DNA of 64,000 bases from Eximiradius sp. (GCA_937127445.1 CAKZLY010000027.1:60044-124043); one strand, 5' to 3'; shown: positions 9,979 to 18,799, numbered from the stretch's first letter. Notes: generated by a model from the letters alone, not told the origin. Numbers and translations are program-made.

Positions 9979-10010
9979 AAAGAGGCTGCCCATTAAAAAG
10001 CAGCCTCTTT
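9979..10010 (+). terminator. Hairpin terminator after the M3 peptidase gene
   Basis: An 11-bp stem (9979-9989 with 10000-10010, core GAGGCTGC/GCAGCCTC) has an A-rich loop. The T run after it is short (TTTGTGTT). Confidence 0.8.
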
Positions 10011-10121
10011 GTGTTATGATAATTTCCAATGAACACTTTAAAAATATAAAAATTGATACTTTTTGAATTACATCAATTGAATGTATAGCAAAGGCAATAT
10101 TTCATATAACAAATTTTTTAT

Positions 10122-10153
10122 CATTGTTCGTCTATAGCATTGTTCGTCTATAG
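10122..10153 (+). repeat. Two perfect tandem copies of a 16-bp unit
   Basis: CATTGTTCGTCTATAG occurs at 10122-10137 and again immediately at 10138-10153. The third copy is only a TCTATA remnant. It lies 50-80 bases before mnmA. The function is unknown; slippage or an operator are both possible. Confidence 0.9.
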
Positions 10154-10164
10154 TCTATATAAAA

Positions 10165-10196
10165 TTATTTATTATTTATTATTTATTATTTATTAT
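10165..10196 (+). repeat. TTATTTA heptanucleotide tandem repeat
   Basis: About four and a half copies of TTATTTA end 8 bases before the mnmA start codon. Repeats of this kind can vary in copy number and alter the leader length. Confidence 0.85.
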
Positions 10197-10204
10197 CATT
10201 AAAT

Positions 10205-11305
10205 ATGCGTGATAAGAAAAAAGTACTGGTCGCAATGTCTGGTGGAGTTGACTCATCAGTTGCTGCCGCATTACTTGTCGAACAAGGCTTCGAAGTGATT
10301 GGACTAACCATAGCCACTCACAAGATTGATGACGACTGCCGTCCGGTGGAAAACAAAAAAAGTTGCTGCTCATATACAGGAAGTATAGACGCTTACCGAG
10401 TTTGTCAAATATTAGGAATTGAGCACAAAATGATAGATTTGACAGAAACTTTTAAAAATACCGTTATCAACAACTTTATCGAAGAATACTTACACGGACG
10501 TACTCCCAATCCTTGCGTAGAGTGTAATACTAAAATAAAATGGGGTCCTTTTCTGACAAAAGCAAATGAATATGGAGCTGAATATCTTGCAACAGGTCAT
10601 TATGCCAAAATTATGAAAAATGAAAACAACGGAAGATATTTCATTAGAAAAGGTATGGATAAAAGCAAGGATCAATCATATGCACTGTGGGGACTTTCGC
10701 AGGAACAATTAGCAAGAACTATTTTCCCACTTGCTGAATATACTAAACAAGAAGTTAGAGAAATTGCAAAAAAATATAGTTTGCCTGTGTTCAATAAAAT
10801 TGAATCTCAAGATATTTGTTTTATTCCAAATAATGACTATCATTCTTTTATTGAGAAGCAAGTCCTAGATATTAACGAAAAAGTAAGCAGTGGAAATATT
10901 ATTTTCCGTGGGAAAATAATTGGAAAGCATAAAGGATTCCCTTTCTATACTGTTGGACAACGCAAAGGACTTGGTATTTCATTTAGCAAACCACTGTATG
11001 TAAAAAAAATTAACGCACAAGATAATATCATAGAGGTTGGTACTATCGAAGAAACATATGATAATGGGTTAATTGGTGAAAATGTAAATTTGATGAAATA
11101 CAATGAGTTGTCCGCACCAAAGGCTTTCTCTGTTAAAATTCGCTATAACGACAAAGGTAAATCTGCCTCTTGTATAATTAATGAGAATGGGCTGTTGAAA
11201 GTTGACTTCATCGAGAAAAGGCAAGCTGTTGCTCCAGGACAATCTGTTGTTATTTACGAAGAGGATGATGTTGTAGGCGGAGCAATAATAAAAGAAGCAT
11301 TTTAA
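10205..11305 (+). CDS. mnmA: tRNA-specific 2-thiouridylase MnmA
   Basis: It puts sulfur on U34 of tRNA-Lys, Glu and Gln, using ATP and a persulfide relay. The PP-loop ATP-binding motif SGGVDSS is at residues 12-18. The catalytic cysteines are C104 in NPCVECN and C205 in ESQDICF, and the GHYAK motif lies between them. The 366-residue length is normal. A Cys-containing stretch (KSCCSYTGSIDA, from residue 52) matches the CCS-type MnmA found in many phyla. No Shine-Dalgarno site is visible; the region before the ATG is a TTATTTA repeat, which makes initiation unusual. Confidence 0.96.
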   Translation: MRDKKKVLVAMSGGVDSSVAAALLVEQGFEVIGLTIATHKIDDDCRPVENKKSCCSYTGSIDAYRVCQILGIEHKMIDLTETFKNTVINNFIEEYLHGRTPNPCVECNTKIKWGPFLTKANEYGAEYLATGHYAKIMKNENNGRYFIRKGMDKSKDQSYALWGLSQEQLARTIFPLAEYTKQEVREIAKKYSLPVFNKIESQDICFIPNNDYHSFIEKQVLDINEKVSSGNIIFRGKIIGKHKGFPFYTVGQRKGLGISFSKPLYVKKINAQDNIIEVGTIEETYDNGLIGENVNLMKYNELSAPKAFSVKIRYNDKGKSASCIINENGLLKVDFIEKRQAVAPGQSVVIYEEDDVVGGAIIKEAF

Positions 11306-11379
11306 TGAAACATTGATTAAAAATCATTTATTTATCTATTAATAAAATAAAAATGCTTTATTTTTTAAATTAAATACTT

Positions 11380-11387
11380 TATTTTTG
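11380..11387 (+). promoter_or_regulatory. Possible -7 element (TATTTTTG) for the pfkA-nadK-mraY run
   Basis: TATTTTTG lies 50 nt before the pfkA start. No TTG is seen at the right distance, so the support is partial. Confidence 0.4.
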
Positions 11388-11437
11388 GAAAATAATCAGT
11401 AATTTTCTGTGTTGTAAACTATAATAGTGAATTTATT

Positions 11438-12397
11438 ATGAAAAAAATTGCAATGCTTACAAGTGGAGGTGATGCTCCAGGAATGAATGCTCATATTAGA
11501 GCGGTAGTTCGAGCTGCGATATACAACGGATTAGAGATTTATGGAATCGTCGGTGGTTATTCTGGATTAATTGAAGGTAACTTTATTAAATTAACACGTA
11601 AAGAAACTGCCAATATAATAGCTTCAGGTGGGACCATACTAAAAACAAGTCGTTCAAAGGAATTTATGAATGCTGGCGGTAGAGCAGCTGCTGCTGAACA
11701 GCTGAAAGAAAACAGTATTGATGGACTTATTTGTTGCGGTGGAGATGGCACTTTTCACGGTGCTCATGCTTTGTGGGAAGAACATGGTGTTCAAGTAGTA
11801 TGCACACCTGGAACAATAGATAATGACCTTTATGGTACTGATTATACAATCGGATATGATACTGCAATCAATACTGCTGTCCAGGCAATTGATAAGATTA
11901 GAGATACAGCAGATTCTCACGGTCGAGTGTTTTTGATTGAAGTTATGGGACGCCACGCTGGTTTTATTGCAATGGATGTTGGAATTTCTTGTGGCGCTGA
12001 ATATATTGCAATTCCTGAAATCGCCACCAATTTGGACCTACTATATCAGAGAATTCTCAAGCAAGGAAGAACAAGGCGCACAATTATCATCGTTGGTGAA
12101 GGAGATGAATATGGTGGTGCTGCTGTAATTGCTGAACTAATGAAACAAAAATACGACATTGAACCTAAAGTATCTATTCTGGGACATATGCAACGAGGTG
12201 GTGCACCAACTGCAAGAGACCGTGTACTAGCAAGCCATTTAGGTGTAAAAGCAGTGGAAGCTTTGCTCGACGGTAAAACTGACGTTATGGTTGGTAAAAC
12301 AATGCATGAAATTGTATATACCCCACTTGTTGAAACCTGGACGAAAAAGAAAAAAATATTTAATTATATGATGGAATTATCTGATATATTAGCGTAG
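11438..12397 (+). CDS. pfkA: ATP-dependent 6-phosphofructokinase
   Basis: It phosphorylates fructose 6-phosphate to fructose 1,6-bisphosphate in glycolysis. The 319-residue length matches bacterial PfkA. The nucleotide-binding SGGDAPGMN motif is near the N-terminus, CCGGDGT follows, and the substrate and catalytic block TPGTIDND is present, as is MGRHAGFIA. The Gly in GGDGT favours ATP over pyrophosphate as donor, which is family knowledge rather than a direct observation here. It leads a run with nadK (23-nt gap) and mraY. Triosephosphate isomerase and a sugar-phosphate isomerase lie elsewhere in the window. Confidence 0.96.
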   Translation: MKKIAMLTSGGDAPGMNAHIRAVVRAAIYNGLEIYGIVGGYSGLIEGNFIKLTRKETANIIASGGTILKTSRSKEFMNAGGRAAAAEQLKENSIDGLICCGGDGTFHGAHALWEEHGVQVVCTPGTIDNDLYGTDYTIGYDTAINTAVQAIDKIRDTADSHGRVFLIEVMGRHAGFIAMDVGISCGAEYIAIPEIATNLDLLYQRILKQGRTRRTIIIVGEGDEYGGAAVIAELMKQKYDIEPKVSILGHMQRGGAPTARDRVLASHLGVKAVEALLDGKTDVMVGKTMHEIVYTPLVETWTKKKKIFNYMMELSDILA

Positions 12398-12420
12398 TTT
12401 TACATTTTAGTATATAATAA

Positions 12421-13308
12421 ATGAATAATTTTGTTCTTTACGAAATTTCAGAAAAACCTGATGTCATCAAATGGGCTGAAAAAGCAGCCCATATATTGTG
12501 TGAAGCAAATGTTAATTGTTTTGCGCGTCAAGAAGCAATCGAACAATTTTCAGATGAAATAAGGAGCAAGGTTAATCCCATTGAACTTAACGAGTTTGGG
12601 AAAGTCGCTGATGTAGTAATTACATTTGGTGGAGACGGAACAATTTTATCTGCTTGCCACAAGTTAATAAATTATGATGTGCCTATAATGGGTTTTAATG
12701 TTGGGAAATTAGGTTTTTTAGCTGAGTTTTCTGTACATAATTTAGAAAAATCACTTAAAAATCTATTGGATGGGAATTATAGGTTAATTGATCGCTCTGT
12801 ATTAGAAACTCAAATTAACGGGAACACATTTTTTGCTCTCAATGACTTTGTGTTTGAGAAAAAAGATTCTCCGCGAATGATTACAATTCAAGCTTATGCA
12901 AATGATCATTATGTAGGTGAATATAGAGCTGATGGACTAATTATTTCAACTCCGACAGGTTCAACGGCATATTCTTTGTCTTGTGGAGGACCGATCATTT
13001 CACCTTCAACAAAAGCAATTTGTCTTACACCAATTTCTCCTCATTCACTCACATTGCGTCCATTAGTGGTTGATGACAGCAGCGAATTGAGATTTGTTGT
13101 ATTCTCACCAACGGGAAAAGTTAATTTTGTTGCCGATGGACAGTTGCAAACAATATTATCAGATGGCGACACTGTCAATATTTATATTTCGAAAAACAGA
13201 GTGAAACTGATAAAACCAATGGAAAGTGCTTTTTATGACTTAATCCGAACAAAGCTCCATTGGGCTGTCAATCCTGTTCAGGGATTTAATAAAAATATTG
13301 AAAATTAA
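12421..13308 (+). CDS. nadK: NAD kinase
   Basis: It makes NADP from NAD and ATP. The conserved GGDGT motif is at residues 70-74 (TFGGDGTILSA), and the second signature TPTGSTAYSLSCGGPI lies in the C-terminal domain. NVGKLGFLAE is also a family block. The 295-residue length is normal. It is placed between pfkA and mraY with short gaps on both sides (23 and 13 nt), so it is likely cotranscribed with them. Confidence 0.96.
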   Translation: MNNFVLYEISEKPDVIKWAEKAAHILCEANVNCFARQEAIEQFSDEIRSKVNPIELNEFGKVADVVITFGGDGTILSACHKLINYDVPIMGFNVGKLGFLAEFSVHNLEKSLKNLLDGNYRLIDRSVLETQINGNTFFALNDFVFEKKDSPRMITIQAYANDHYVGEYRADGLIISTPTGSTAYSLSCGGPIISPSTKAICLTPISPHSLTLRPLVVDDSSELRFVVFSPTGKVNFVADGQLQTILSDGDTVNIYISKNRVKLIKPMESAFYDLIRTKLHWAVNPVQGFNKNIEN

Positions 13309-13321
13309 TTTAATGTAAATT

Positions 13322-14452
13322 ATGTTTTACTTATTATCAAATTTTCTAAGAAATTATTTTGATATACCAGGAATTGGATTATTTCAATACATTACATTTC
13401 GCTCGGCTGCTGCTGCAATTTCCGCACTAATCATTTGCTTCTACTTCGGACCTAAAATAATCAATAAGCTTCGAAGAAAACAGCTCGGCGAACAAGCTAA
13501 GAGAGAACTCGCAACAGTAGGCAATCACTCCCTGAAAGCTGGCACTCCAACAATGGGCGGTTTTATTGTATTGCTTGCCGTACTACTCCCTACTGTTCTT
13601 TGGGCAAATGTAACAAATATGTTTGTGATTCTAATTCTACTCACAACACTATGGTTAGGAATTGTTGGCTTTATAGATGATTATCTTAAAGTTGTCAAAA
13701 AACTTCCAAATGGCCTAATTGGTAGGTATAAAATTGTTGGACAAGTTTCTATCGGACTAATTATAGGTGCAACAATATATTTTTTCCCAGAATGGTTTTT
13801 CTCATCATTTAATAAATACAATACATTGACAACTATACCATTTTCAAAGAATTTTAATTTTGACTTTGGGATATTTTATATTCCAATGGTAATTTTTGTG
13901 ATGACTGCTACTTCAAATGCAGTTAATTTAACAGATGGATTAGATGGATTAGCAATAGGCACTGTTGGAATTTCAGTTTTTGCACTTGCTTTGATTGCAT
14001 ATGTTTCAGGAAACGTAACTTTTGCAAAATATTTAAATATAATGTATTTACCGGGTAGCGGTGAAATAACAATTTTTGCAGCATCTATTATTGGTGCAGC
14101 TTTGGGATTTCTATGGTTTAATTCATATCCTGCCCAAGTATTTATGGGTGATACAGGCTCTCTCGCACTTGGTGGAGCATTGGGTGGTATGTGTATTTTA
14201 TTAAAAAAAGAATTTCTTTTACCTATTGTTGGCGGAATATTTTTTGCTGAAACATTATCTGTAATCATTCAAGTATCTTATTTTAAATATACAAAAAAGA
14301 AATATGGCGAAGGTCGTAGATTATTCAAGATTGCTCCACTACATCATCATTTTGAAAAATGTGGGATTCACGAATCAAAAATAGTTACACGTTTTTATAT
14401 TATAGCTGTTATGCTCGCAATAATTACTATGGCAACATTCAAAGTTCGTTAA
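13322..14452 (+). CDS. mraY: Phospho-N-acetylmuramoyl-pentapeptide transferase
   Basis: This integral membrane enzyme makes lipid I, the first lipid-linked step of peptidoglycan synthesis. It is a 376-residue polytopic protein with about ten membrane segments. It carries the paired aspartates DD at residues 119-120, the NLTDGLDGLA block at 202-211, GDTGSLALGG, and the triple-histidine APLHHHFE motif near residue 340. GTPTMGG near residue 76 is also diagnostic. It is unusual that the gene sits behind pfkA and nadK and not inside a division/cell-wall (dcw) cluster; no mur or fts gene is in the window. Its stop codon overlaps that of the convergent rimO. Confidence 0.97.
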   Translation: MFYLLSNFLRNYFDIPGIGLFQYITFRSAAAAISALIICFYFGPKIINKLRRKQLGEQAKRELATVGNHSLKAGTPTMGGFIVLLAVLLPTVLWANVTNMFVILILLTTLWLGIVGFIDDYLKVVKKLPNGLIGRYKIVGQVSIGLIIGATIYFFPEWFFSSFNKYNTLTTIPFSKNFNFDFGIFYIPMVIFVMTATSNAVNLTDGLDGLAIGTVGISVFALALIAYVSGNVTFAKYLNIMYLPGSGEITIFAASIIGAALGFLWFNSYPAQVFMGDTGSLALGGALGGMCILLKKEFLLPIVGGIFFAETLSVIIQVSYFKYTKKKYGEGRRLFKIAPLHHHFEKCGIHESKIVTRFYIIAVMLAIITMATFKVR

Positions 14453-15738
14453 TTTGCTGGATATTCGACGTGTAAATCATATTCTTCCGCACGAACTATT
14501 TTTGCTTTAATAATAACGCCTGGTAAGAACTTCTTAGTGGATTTTATTATAACACCATTATCAATTTCAGGTGCATCGAATTGTGTTCTACCTATATAAA
14601 ACTTTTTATTCTCATCATCTATAATAACATCTATTGTTTTACCAATTAGCGATTTATTTCGTTCAAGCGATATTTGCTGTTGTAATCGCATTATTTTGTC
14701 AAGTCTTTCATCTTTGATTTTTTGTGGAATAGGATCGCCAAGAGAATATGCAGAGGTACCTTCCTCTGGTGAATATGTAAATACTCCAAGCCTTTCAAAT
14801 TTTTGCTCTTCTACGAACGTATATAGTTCTTCAAAATCCTGCTCTGTTTCGCTGGGATATCCCACAATAAAAGTTGTTCTAATCGCAACCTCAGGAATTG
14901 TATCTCTAATTTCCTTGATTAACTCAATAATATTCTCTTTTGTTGACCGCCGCTTCATTGAATGAAGCACATTGTTTGAAATATGCTGCAATGGCAAATC
15001 AATATATTTACAAATATTATCGTGTTGAGCAATAACTTTCAACACTTCTTTCGGGAAATTTGTCGGATATGTATAAAGCAGGCGAATCCACTTAAATTCA
15101 AAATTATCAGCTAAATTGTTAAGCAAAAACGGCAATTTATATGTTCCGTAAATATCTTTTCCATAGAAAGTTGTGTCTTGGGCAATAATATTTAGCTCCT
15201 GAACACCTTGTTTCAATAAATCTTTTGCTTCTTTTAATAATTCTTCCATACTGCGAGAACGATATTTTCCTTTAATAAGTGGTATAGCACAAAACGAACA
15301 ACGATGGCTACATCCCTCAGAAATCTTTAAATAACTATAATGCGAAGGTGTCATCAAAAGACGAGTATAATCAGATACGTATTTTTTCCCGAAAGAATTT
15401 ACAATTTGCTTGTAGGGCTCAATTCCGAATATCTCATCAATTTGTAATATTTGATTTTTCAAATCAGGATAACGTTGAGAAAGACAACCGAACACTATGA
15501 GTTTTTTTATTTTGTTCCTGCGGCGCAATTCAGCCATTTGTAGGATTAATTGAATACTCTCTTCTTTTGCAGGTTTAATAAAGCCACAAGTATTAATTAT
15601 TACAGCTTCAGCCTCATTTAGATTGTGTGTTAATTCAAACTGTTTACCATCCAAAATACCAGCAAGACGCTCGCTATCAACTAAATTTTTATTGCAACCT
15701 AATGTAAATATTGCTATTTTTTTTATTTCGTTACTCAC
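14449..15738 (-). CDS. rimO: Ribosomal protein S12 methylthiotransferase RimO
   Basis: This radical-SAM enzyme adds a methylthio group to an aspartate of ribosomal protein S12. The N-terminal domain carries C15, C51 and C85 for one iron-sulfur cluster, and the radical-SAM motif C143-x3-C147-x2-C150 (EGCSHRCSFC) binds the second. The C-terminal TRAM domain spans roughly the last 65 residues. The N-terminus FTLGCNKNLVDSERL is the RimO signature and separates it from MiaB. Length is 429 residues. The stop codon shares the bases TTAA with the stop of mraY on the other strand. Confidence 0.95.
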   Translation of the reverse strand: MSNEIKKIAIFTLGCNKNLVDSERLAGILDGKQFELTHNLNEAEAVIINTCGFIKPAKEESIQLILQMAELRRRNKIKKLIVFGCLSQRYPDLKNQILQIDEIFGIEPYKQIVNSFGKKYVSDYTRLLMTPSHYSYLKISEGCSHRCSFCAIPLIKGKYRSRSMEELLKEAKDLLKQGVQELNIIAQDTTFYGKDIYGTYKLPFLLNNLADNFEFKWIRLLYTYPTNFPKEVLKVIAQHDNICKYIDLPLQHISNNVLHSMKRRSTKENIIELIKEIRDTIPEVAIRTTFIVGYPSETEQDFEELYTFVEEQKFERLGVFTYSPEEGTSAYSLGDPIPQKIKDERLDKIMRLQQQISLERNKSLIGKTIDVIIDDENKKFYIGRTQFDAPEIDNGVIIKSTKKFLPGVIIKAKIVRAEEYDLHVEYPAN

Positions 15739-15825
15739 AATAAATCATCTTAATAAATAAAAGATAAATATACTAAAAATATGAATATTTCCAAAATAAT
15801 ATGAGAAATATCATAAGATTGGTAT

Positions 15826-16128
15826 TTATAAATAGTTTGCAGGTGTTTGTAGCAACAATAAATTGACACTATCTATACAATTACATTCAAATCTTGCCTT
15901 AGCAATAATCCCATAAAAATAGTATCCGGCTATTATTCCAATTAATATCATTATTATTATCTTAATTCTATCAGAAAGTTTGAAAAAGCTAAGACCCCAA
16001 AAAATAAGTATAAATTGCCAGACGTAATTAGTCAAGTTGAAATTGATTGGAATAATAAAATTATGAATAATGCTAATTAATCCAAATGAAATAAAGAAAG
16101 TCCCGAAAAAAATACTCGATTTTTTCAT
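15826..16128 (-). CDS. Small membrane protein downstream of a PspC gene
   Basis: This 100-residue protein has three predicted membrane segments (about residues 6-25, 35-52 and 57-76) and a short C-terminal tail with two cysteines (CNC). I recognise no catalytic motif. It resembles the LiaI/LiaF-type membrane domain proteins that often follow PspC genes. It starts 2 bases after the stop of the PspC gene, so the two form an operon and probably a membrane-stress pair. Function by context only. Confidence 0.6.
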   Translation of the reverse strand: MKKSSIFFGTFFISFGLISIIHNFIIPINFNLTNYVWQFILIFWGLSFFKLSDRIKIIIMILIGIIAGYYFYGIIAKARFECNCIDSVNLLLLQTPANYL

Positions 16129-16130
16129 AA

Positions 16131-16547
16131 TTATTTTTCACTTTTTTTGGTAATCAACAATAATACACCAATAATAATAAGTATTATTGAGAAAAATATC
16201 CCTCTATCCCAAATTGGGAAAAATTCATTGATAAAAAACAATACTCCTAATACAAGAAGTATTATTCCTAATATTGTTCGACTTTGAAGTTTGTTTGAAT
16301 TTATTTCAGTTTGTTGCTCTTCCTCCTCGACAACTGGTATAAAGTCACTTGAAAAAATTGGTTTTGGTCGTTCAGGAACAATAATCCAAAGAACTATATA
16401 AGCAATAAAACCAACTGCATAAGAAATCGTAGTAATGATAAATAAGGCACGCACAAGCACCGGGTCAATATCAAAATATTCAGCGATACCTCCGCATACT
16501 CCGGCAATTTTTCTATCAATATATGAGCGATATAATTTCTTTGTCAT
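16131..16547 (-). CDS. PspC domain membrane protein
   Basis: The first 60 or so residues are a PspC domain (KLYRSYIDRKIAGVCGGIAEYF), which in Proteobacteria signals membrane stress to the phage-shock response. A Glu-rich linker (VEEEEQQTE) follows, then two more membrane segments resembling LiaI/LiaF-type domains. Length is 138 residues. No PspA or PspB homologue is nearby, so the pathway here is inferred. It leads a two-gene unit with the small membrane protein downstream. Confidence 0.85.
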   Translation of the reverse strand: MTKKLYRSYIDRKIAGVCGGIAEYFDIDPVLVRALFIITTISYAVGFIAYIVLWIIVPERPKPIFSSDFIPVVEEEEQQTEINSNKLQSRTILGIILLVLGVLFFINEFFPIWDRGIFFSIILIIIGVLLLITKKSEK

Positions 16548-16614
16548 AACAATATTCCTTATTACATATTCTTTATTAAAATACGTAGTGAAAAATAAAT
16601 ATGTTTCAAAAAAA

Positions 16615-17421
16615 TTAGAGTTCTAATTCTAATACAACCGGGCAATGGTCAGAACCAAATACTTGCGGTAATTGACGAACATTTTTTACGAATTGGACTA
16701 AATCATTAGATATAAGATGGTAATCAATTCTCCATCCAATATTTCTTTTGCGAGAATTTGCTCGATTGCTCCACCAAGTATAATGTCCACCCTCCTTGAC
16801 AAACAATCGAAATGCATCTGTAAAACCAGTAGCGAAATATTCTTCCATTTTATCACGTTCTACTTTTAAAAAACCAGAGGTATTTTCATTTTCTTTTGGA
16901 TTTGCCAGATCAATTTCCGTTCGAGCAGTATTGAAGTCGCCCATAATAATAACTGAGCGGCCTTTTTTCAAGATTTTTTTTATATAATCCAGCAAAGCAT
17001 CGTAAAAGTCAAGTTTATAATCTAATCTTGGATCGTCTGTATAACCCTTTGGGAAATAAACATTAAATAAAACAAATTTATCGAAATCAGATTCAATAAT
17101 TCGTCCTTCGTCATCAAATTTGGGAATTCCCATGCCATAGTTAATAGATTGAGGTTCTAATTTGCTAAAAAGAGCCACACCACTGTAGCCTTTTTTAACT
17201 TTACAAGAATTGTAATATGCAAAGTAGCCTGGTGGCACTCGAAGATTGTCAGCAATTTGTTCTGGAGCTGCTTTTGTTTCTTGTAAACCAATAATATCTG
17301 GCTGCTCCTGTTCAATAAAATTAAATAAATTATTATCAAAAGAAACATTATCAAGGCGAATACTTTTATTCTGCCCTGTAATTGCTCTATATCCGTTGAT
17401 ATTCCAAGTAACAATTTTCAT
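16615..17421 (-). CDS. xth: Exodeoxyribonuclease III (AP endonuclease)
   Basis: It cleaves DNA 5' of abasic sites and trims 3' blocks in base-excision repair. It is a 268-residue member of the exonuclease/endonuclease/phosphatase fold. The motifs seen are TWNINGYR near the N-terminus, QETKA (catalytic Glu), GDFNTARTEIDL (Asp/Asn) and the final GSDHCPV with the catalytic Asp-His pair. RIDYHLIS matches the family. It lies 12 bases after pdxH and so is likely read in the same transcript. Confidence 0.95.
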   Translation of the reverse strand: MKIVTWNINGYRAITGQNKSIRLDNVSFDNNLFNFIEQEQPDIIGLQETKAAPEQIADNLRVPPGYFAYYNSCKVKKGYSGVALFSKLEPQSINYGMGIPKFDDEGRIIESDFDKFVLFNVYFPKGYTDDPRLDYKLDFYDALLDYIKKILKKGRSVIIMGDFNTARTEIDLANPKENENTSGFLKVERDKMEEYFATGFTDAFRLFVKEGGHYTWWSNRANSRKRNIGWRIDYHLISNDLVQFVKNVRQLPQVFGSDHCPVVLELEL

Positions 17422-17433
17422 TTTTTATCTTCC

Positions 17434-18078
17434 TTATGGATAAAGTCTATCTATTTGCCAATTACCGTCTGGTAATAATAAATAGCGAAAACGGTCGTGA
17501 AGACGACTGGGACGACCTTGCCAAAATTCAAATTGCTCAGGAATTAGTCTATAACCACCCCAGTGAGGTGGAAGAGGAACATTTGTTGGGTATTTAAGTA
17601 TAAGCAAAGCTACTTTTCTCATTAGAGTAAATCGAGACTTCAATACTCTACTTTGCTCGGATGCCCAAGCTCCAAGACGGCTTGTATATGGACGCGATTG
17701 AAAATAATGGTTAGATTCCTCGGTAGTTAGCTTTTCAATTTTTCCTTCGATACGAACCTGACGCTCAAATTTATCCCAGAAAAAAAGCATTGCTGCATAT
17801 GGGTTTTGTTGGATTTCCTGACCTTTACGACTTTCGTAATTTGAATAAAAAACAAAGCCATTACTATCATAACCTTTAAGAAGCAAAATACGTGAAGAAG
17901 GTTTCCCTTCGTTATTGACTGTTGATAAAGCAAAAGCATTAGGGTCAGCGAAATCACCTTTTAAAGCATCATTGAACCAAATTTCGAATTGCTCGAATGG
18001 ATTTTTTTTAATGCTTTTTTCATCTAAACTAAATTTACCATAATCGTGACGAATACTTGAAATGTCTTCTCTGTTCAT
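17434..18078 (-). CDS. pdxH: Pyridoxamine 5'-phosphate oxidase
   Basis: This FMN-dependent enzyme makes pyridoxal phosphate from the 5'-phosphates of pyridoxine or pyridoxamine. The 214-residue protein has the expected SSRILLLKGYDSNGFVFYSNYESRKG block (substrate and FMN binding), the SRLGAWASEQS motif, and the C-terminal FWQGRPSRLHDR signature followed by RLYP. I place the start at the ATG at 18078, which overlaps the stop codon of the upstream gene as TGATG, in preference to the TTG one codon earlier. That arrangement implies translational coupling. The yggS gene for PLP homeostasis is 12 kb away. Confidence 0.95.
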   Translation of the reverse strand: MNREDISSIRHDYGKFSLDEKSIKKNPFEQFEIWFNDALKGDFADPNAFALSTVNNEGKPSSRILLLKGYDSNGFVFYSNYESRKGQEIQQNPYAAMLFFWDKFERQVRIEGKIEKLTTEESNHYFQSRPYTSRLGAWASEQSRVLKSRFTLMRKVALLILKYPTNVPLPPHWGGYRLIPEQFEFWQGRPSRLHDRFRYLLLPDGNWQIDRLYP

Positions 18079-18533
18079 CAATTGTTTATTCCTCTAATAA
18101 TTTTAGGACAGGTATAATATATGTTACCATTACTATCAACTTCTAAACTTAGAATCCCGTTTTCAGTAAGCGAGTTTAAAATAGTTTTTGCTTCTGTAGT
18201 TGACAAAGCAGTTTTTAAGCTAAATTGCACTTCATTGATTTTATTATCGTTCTCTGCCAGATATTTTAAGACAATATGCTCATATTCTCTTAATTTCCCT
18301 ACTTTAATAGACATTTTATATTTTTTGCGCATTAAGTAACCAATAATAAGTGGGACAACTCCCATCAATAACACAGTGAAATCAGTTTCTTGAACAGAAT
18401 TAGATAACAAAGACGATACAACAAAAGCACCACCAAAAACAGTATAGAAAAGCCCCCACACCCAAAGAAAATTTGCCCATCTTTTATATGATGGAGATTT
18501 TGGTAAATCAATATCCTTGAAATTGTCTGGCAT
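18078..18533 (-). CDS. Membrane protein with a winged-helix-like C-terminal domain, unrecognised
   Basis: This is a 151-residue protein with two membrane segments (about residues 19-38 and 48-67) followed by a soluble domain of about 85 residues. The soluble part has the feel of a winged helix (KYLAENDNKINEVQFSLKTALS, then NGNIYYTC), as in proteins that couple a membrane anchor to a DNA-binding-like fold. No enzyme motif is seen. I chose the ATG at 18533 because the longer frame begins with a TTG at 18563 that overlaps a TATTTTTG promoter-like element. It is the first gene of a likely operon with pdxH and exonuclease III. Confidence 0.6.
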   Translation of the reverse strand: MPDNFKDIDLPKSPSYKRWANFLWVWGLFYTVFGGAFVVSSLLSNSVQETDFTVLLMGVVPLIIGYLMRKKYKMSIKVGKLREYEHIVLKYLAENDNKINEVQFSLKTALSTTEAKTILNSLTENGILSLEVDSNGNIYYTCPKIIRGINN

Positions 18534-18560
18534 AACAAGAATTAATATTTGTTTCACGCT

Positions 18561-18568
18561 CAAAAATA
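18561..18568 (-). promoter_or_regulatory. Possible -7 element (TATTTTTG) for the membrane protein-pdxH-xth operon
   Basis: The minus strand reads TATTTTTG, 28 nt before the chosen ATG. The -33 TTG is not at normal spacing. Confidence 0.35.
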
Positions 18569-18612
18569 ATCATAAAAAAATCAAAAAAAAACATATTTAT
18601 TAAAAAAAATAC

Positions 18613-18643
18613 TTGTTTTTTTATGGAAAAGTCTGTAATTTTG
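18613..18643 (+). promoter_or_regulatory. Bacteroidota-type promoter of tRNA-Asn
   Basis: TTG at 18613-18615 and TAATTTTG at 18636-18643 are 20 nt apart, a good match to the Bacteroidota consensus, about 42 nt before the mature tRNA. Confidence 0.7.
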
Positions 18644-18684
18644 TATCCTTAATAATGATGATTGTTCTTTGATTTCGAAATAAT

Positions 18685-18758
18685 TCCTGAGTAGCTCAGC
18701 TGGTTAGAGCATCTGACTGTTAATCAGAGGGTCGGGGGTTCAAGTCCCTCCTCAGGAG
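18685..18758 (+). tRNA. tRNA-Asn (anticodon GTT)
   Basis: The acceptor stem TCCTGAG (18685-18691) pairs with CTCAGGA (18751-18757), and the discriminator is G. The D arm (AGCTCAGCTGGTTAGAGC), the anticodon arm with GTT at 18719-18721, and the T arm with GGTTCAAGTCC are all canonical, for 74 nt in total. The CCA end is not fully encoded (GCAT follows). No integrase or attachment-site repeat is seen beside it. Confidence 0.97.
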
Positions 18759-18764
18759 CATAAG

Positions 18765-18799
18765 AAAAGCCTTGAAAAACAAGTTTTTTCAAGGCTTTT
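18765..18799 (+). terminator. Terminator of the tRNA-Asn gene
   Basis: A long inverted repeat (AAAAGCCTTGAAAAA with its complement, 18765-18779 and 18785-18799) is followed by T residues, immediately after the tRNA. Confidence 0.9.

Noticed and set aside
10122..10196. Possible CRISPR-like array before mnmA
   Set aside because: The two 16-bp copies are directly adjacent with no spacer, and the rest is a simple heptanucleotide repeat; no cas gene is nearby.
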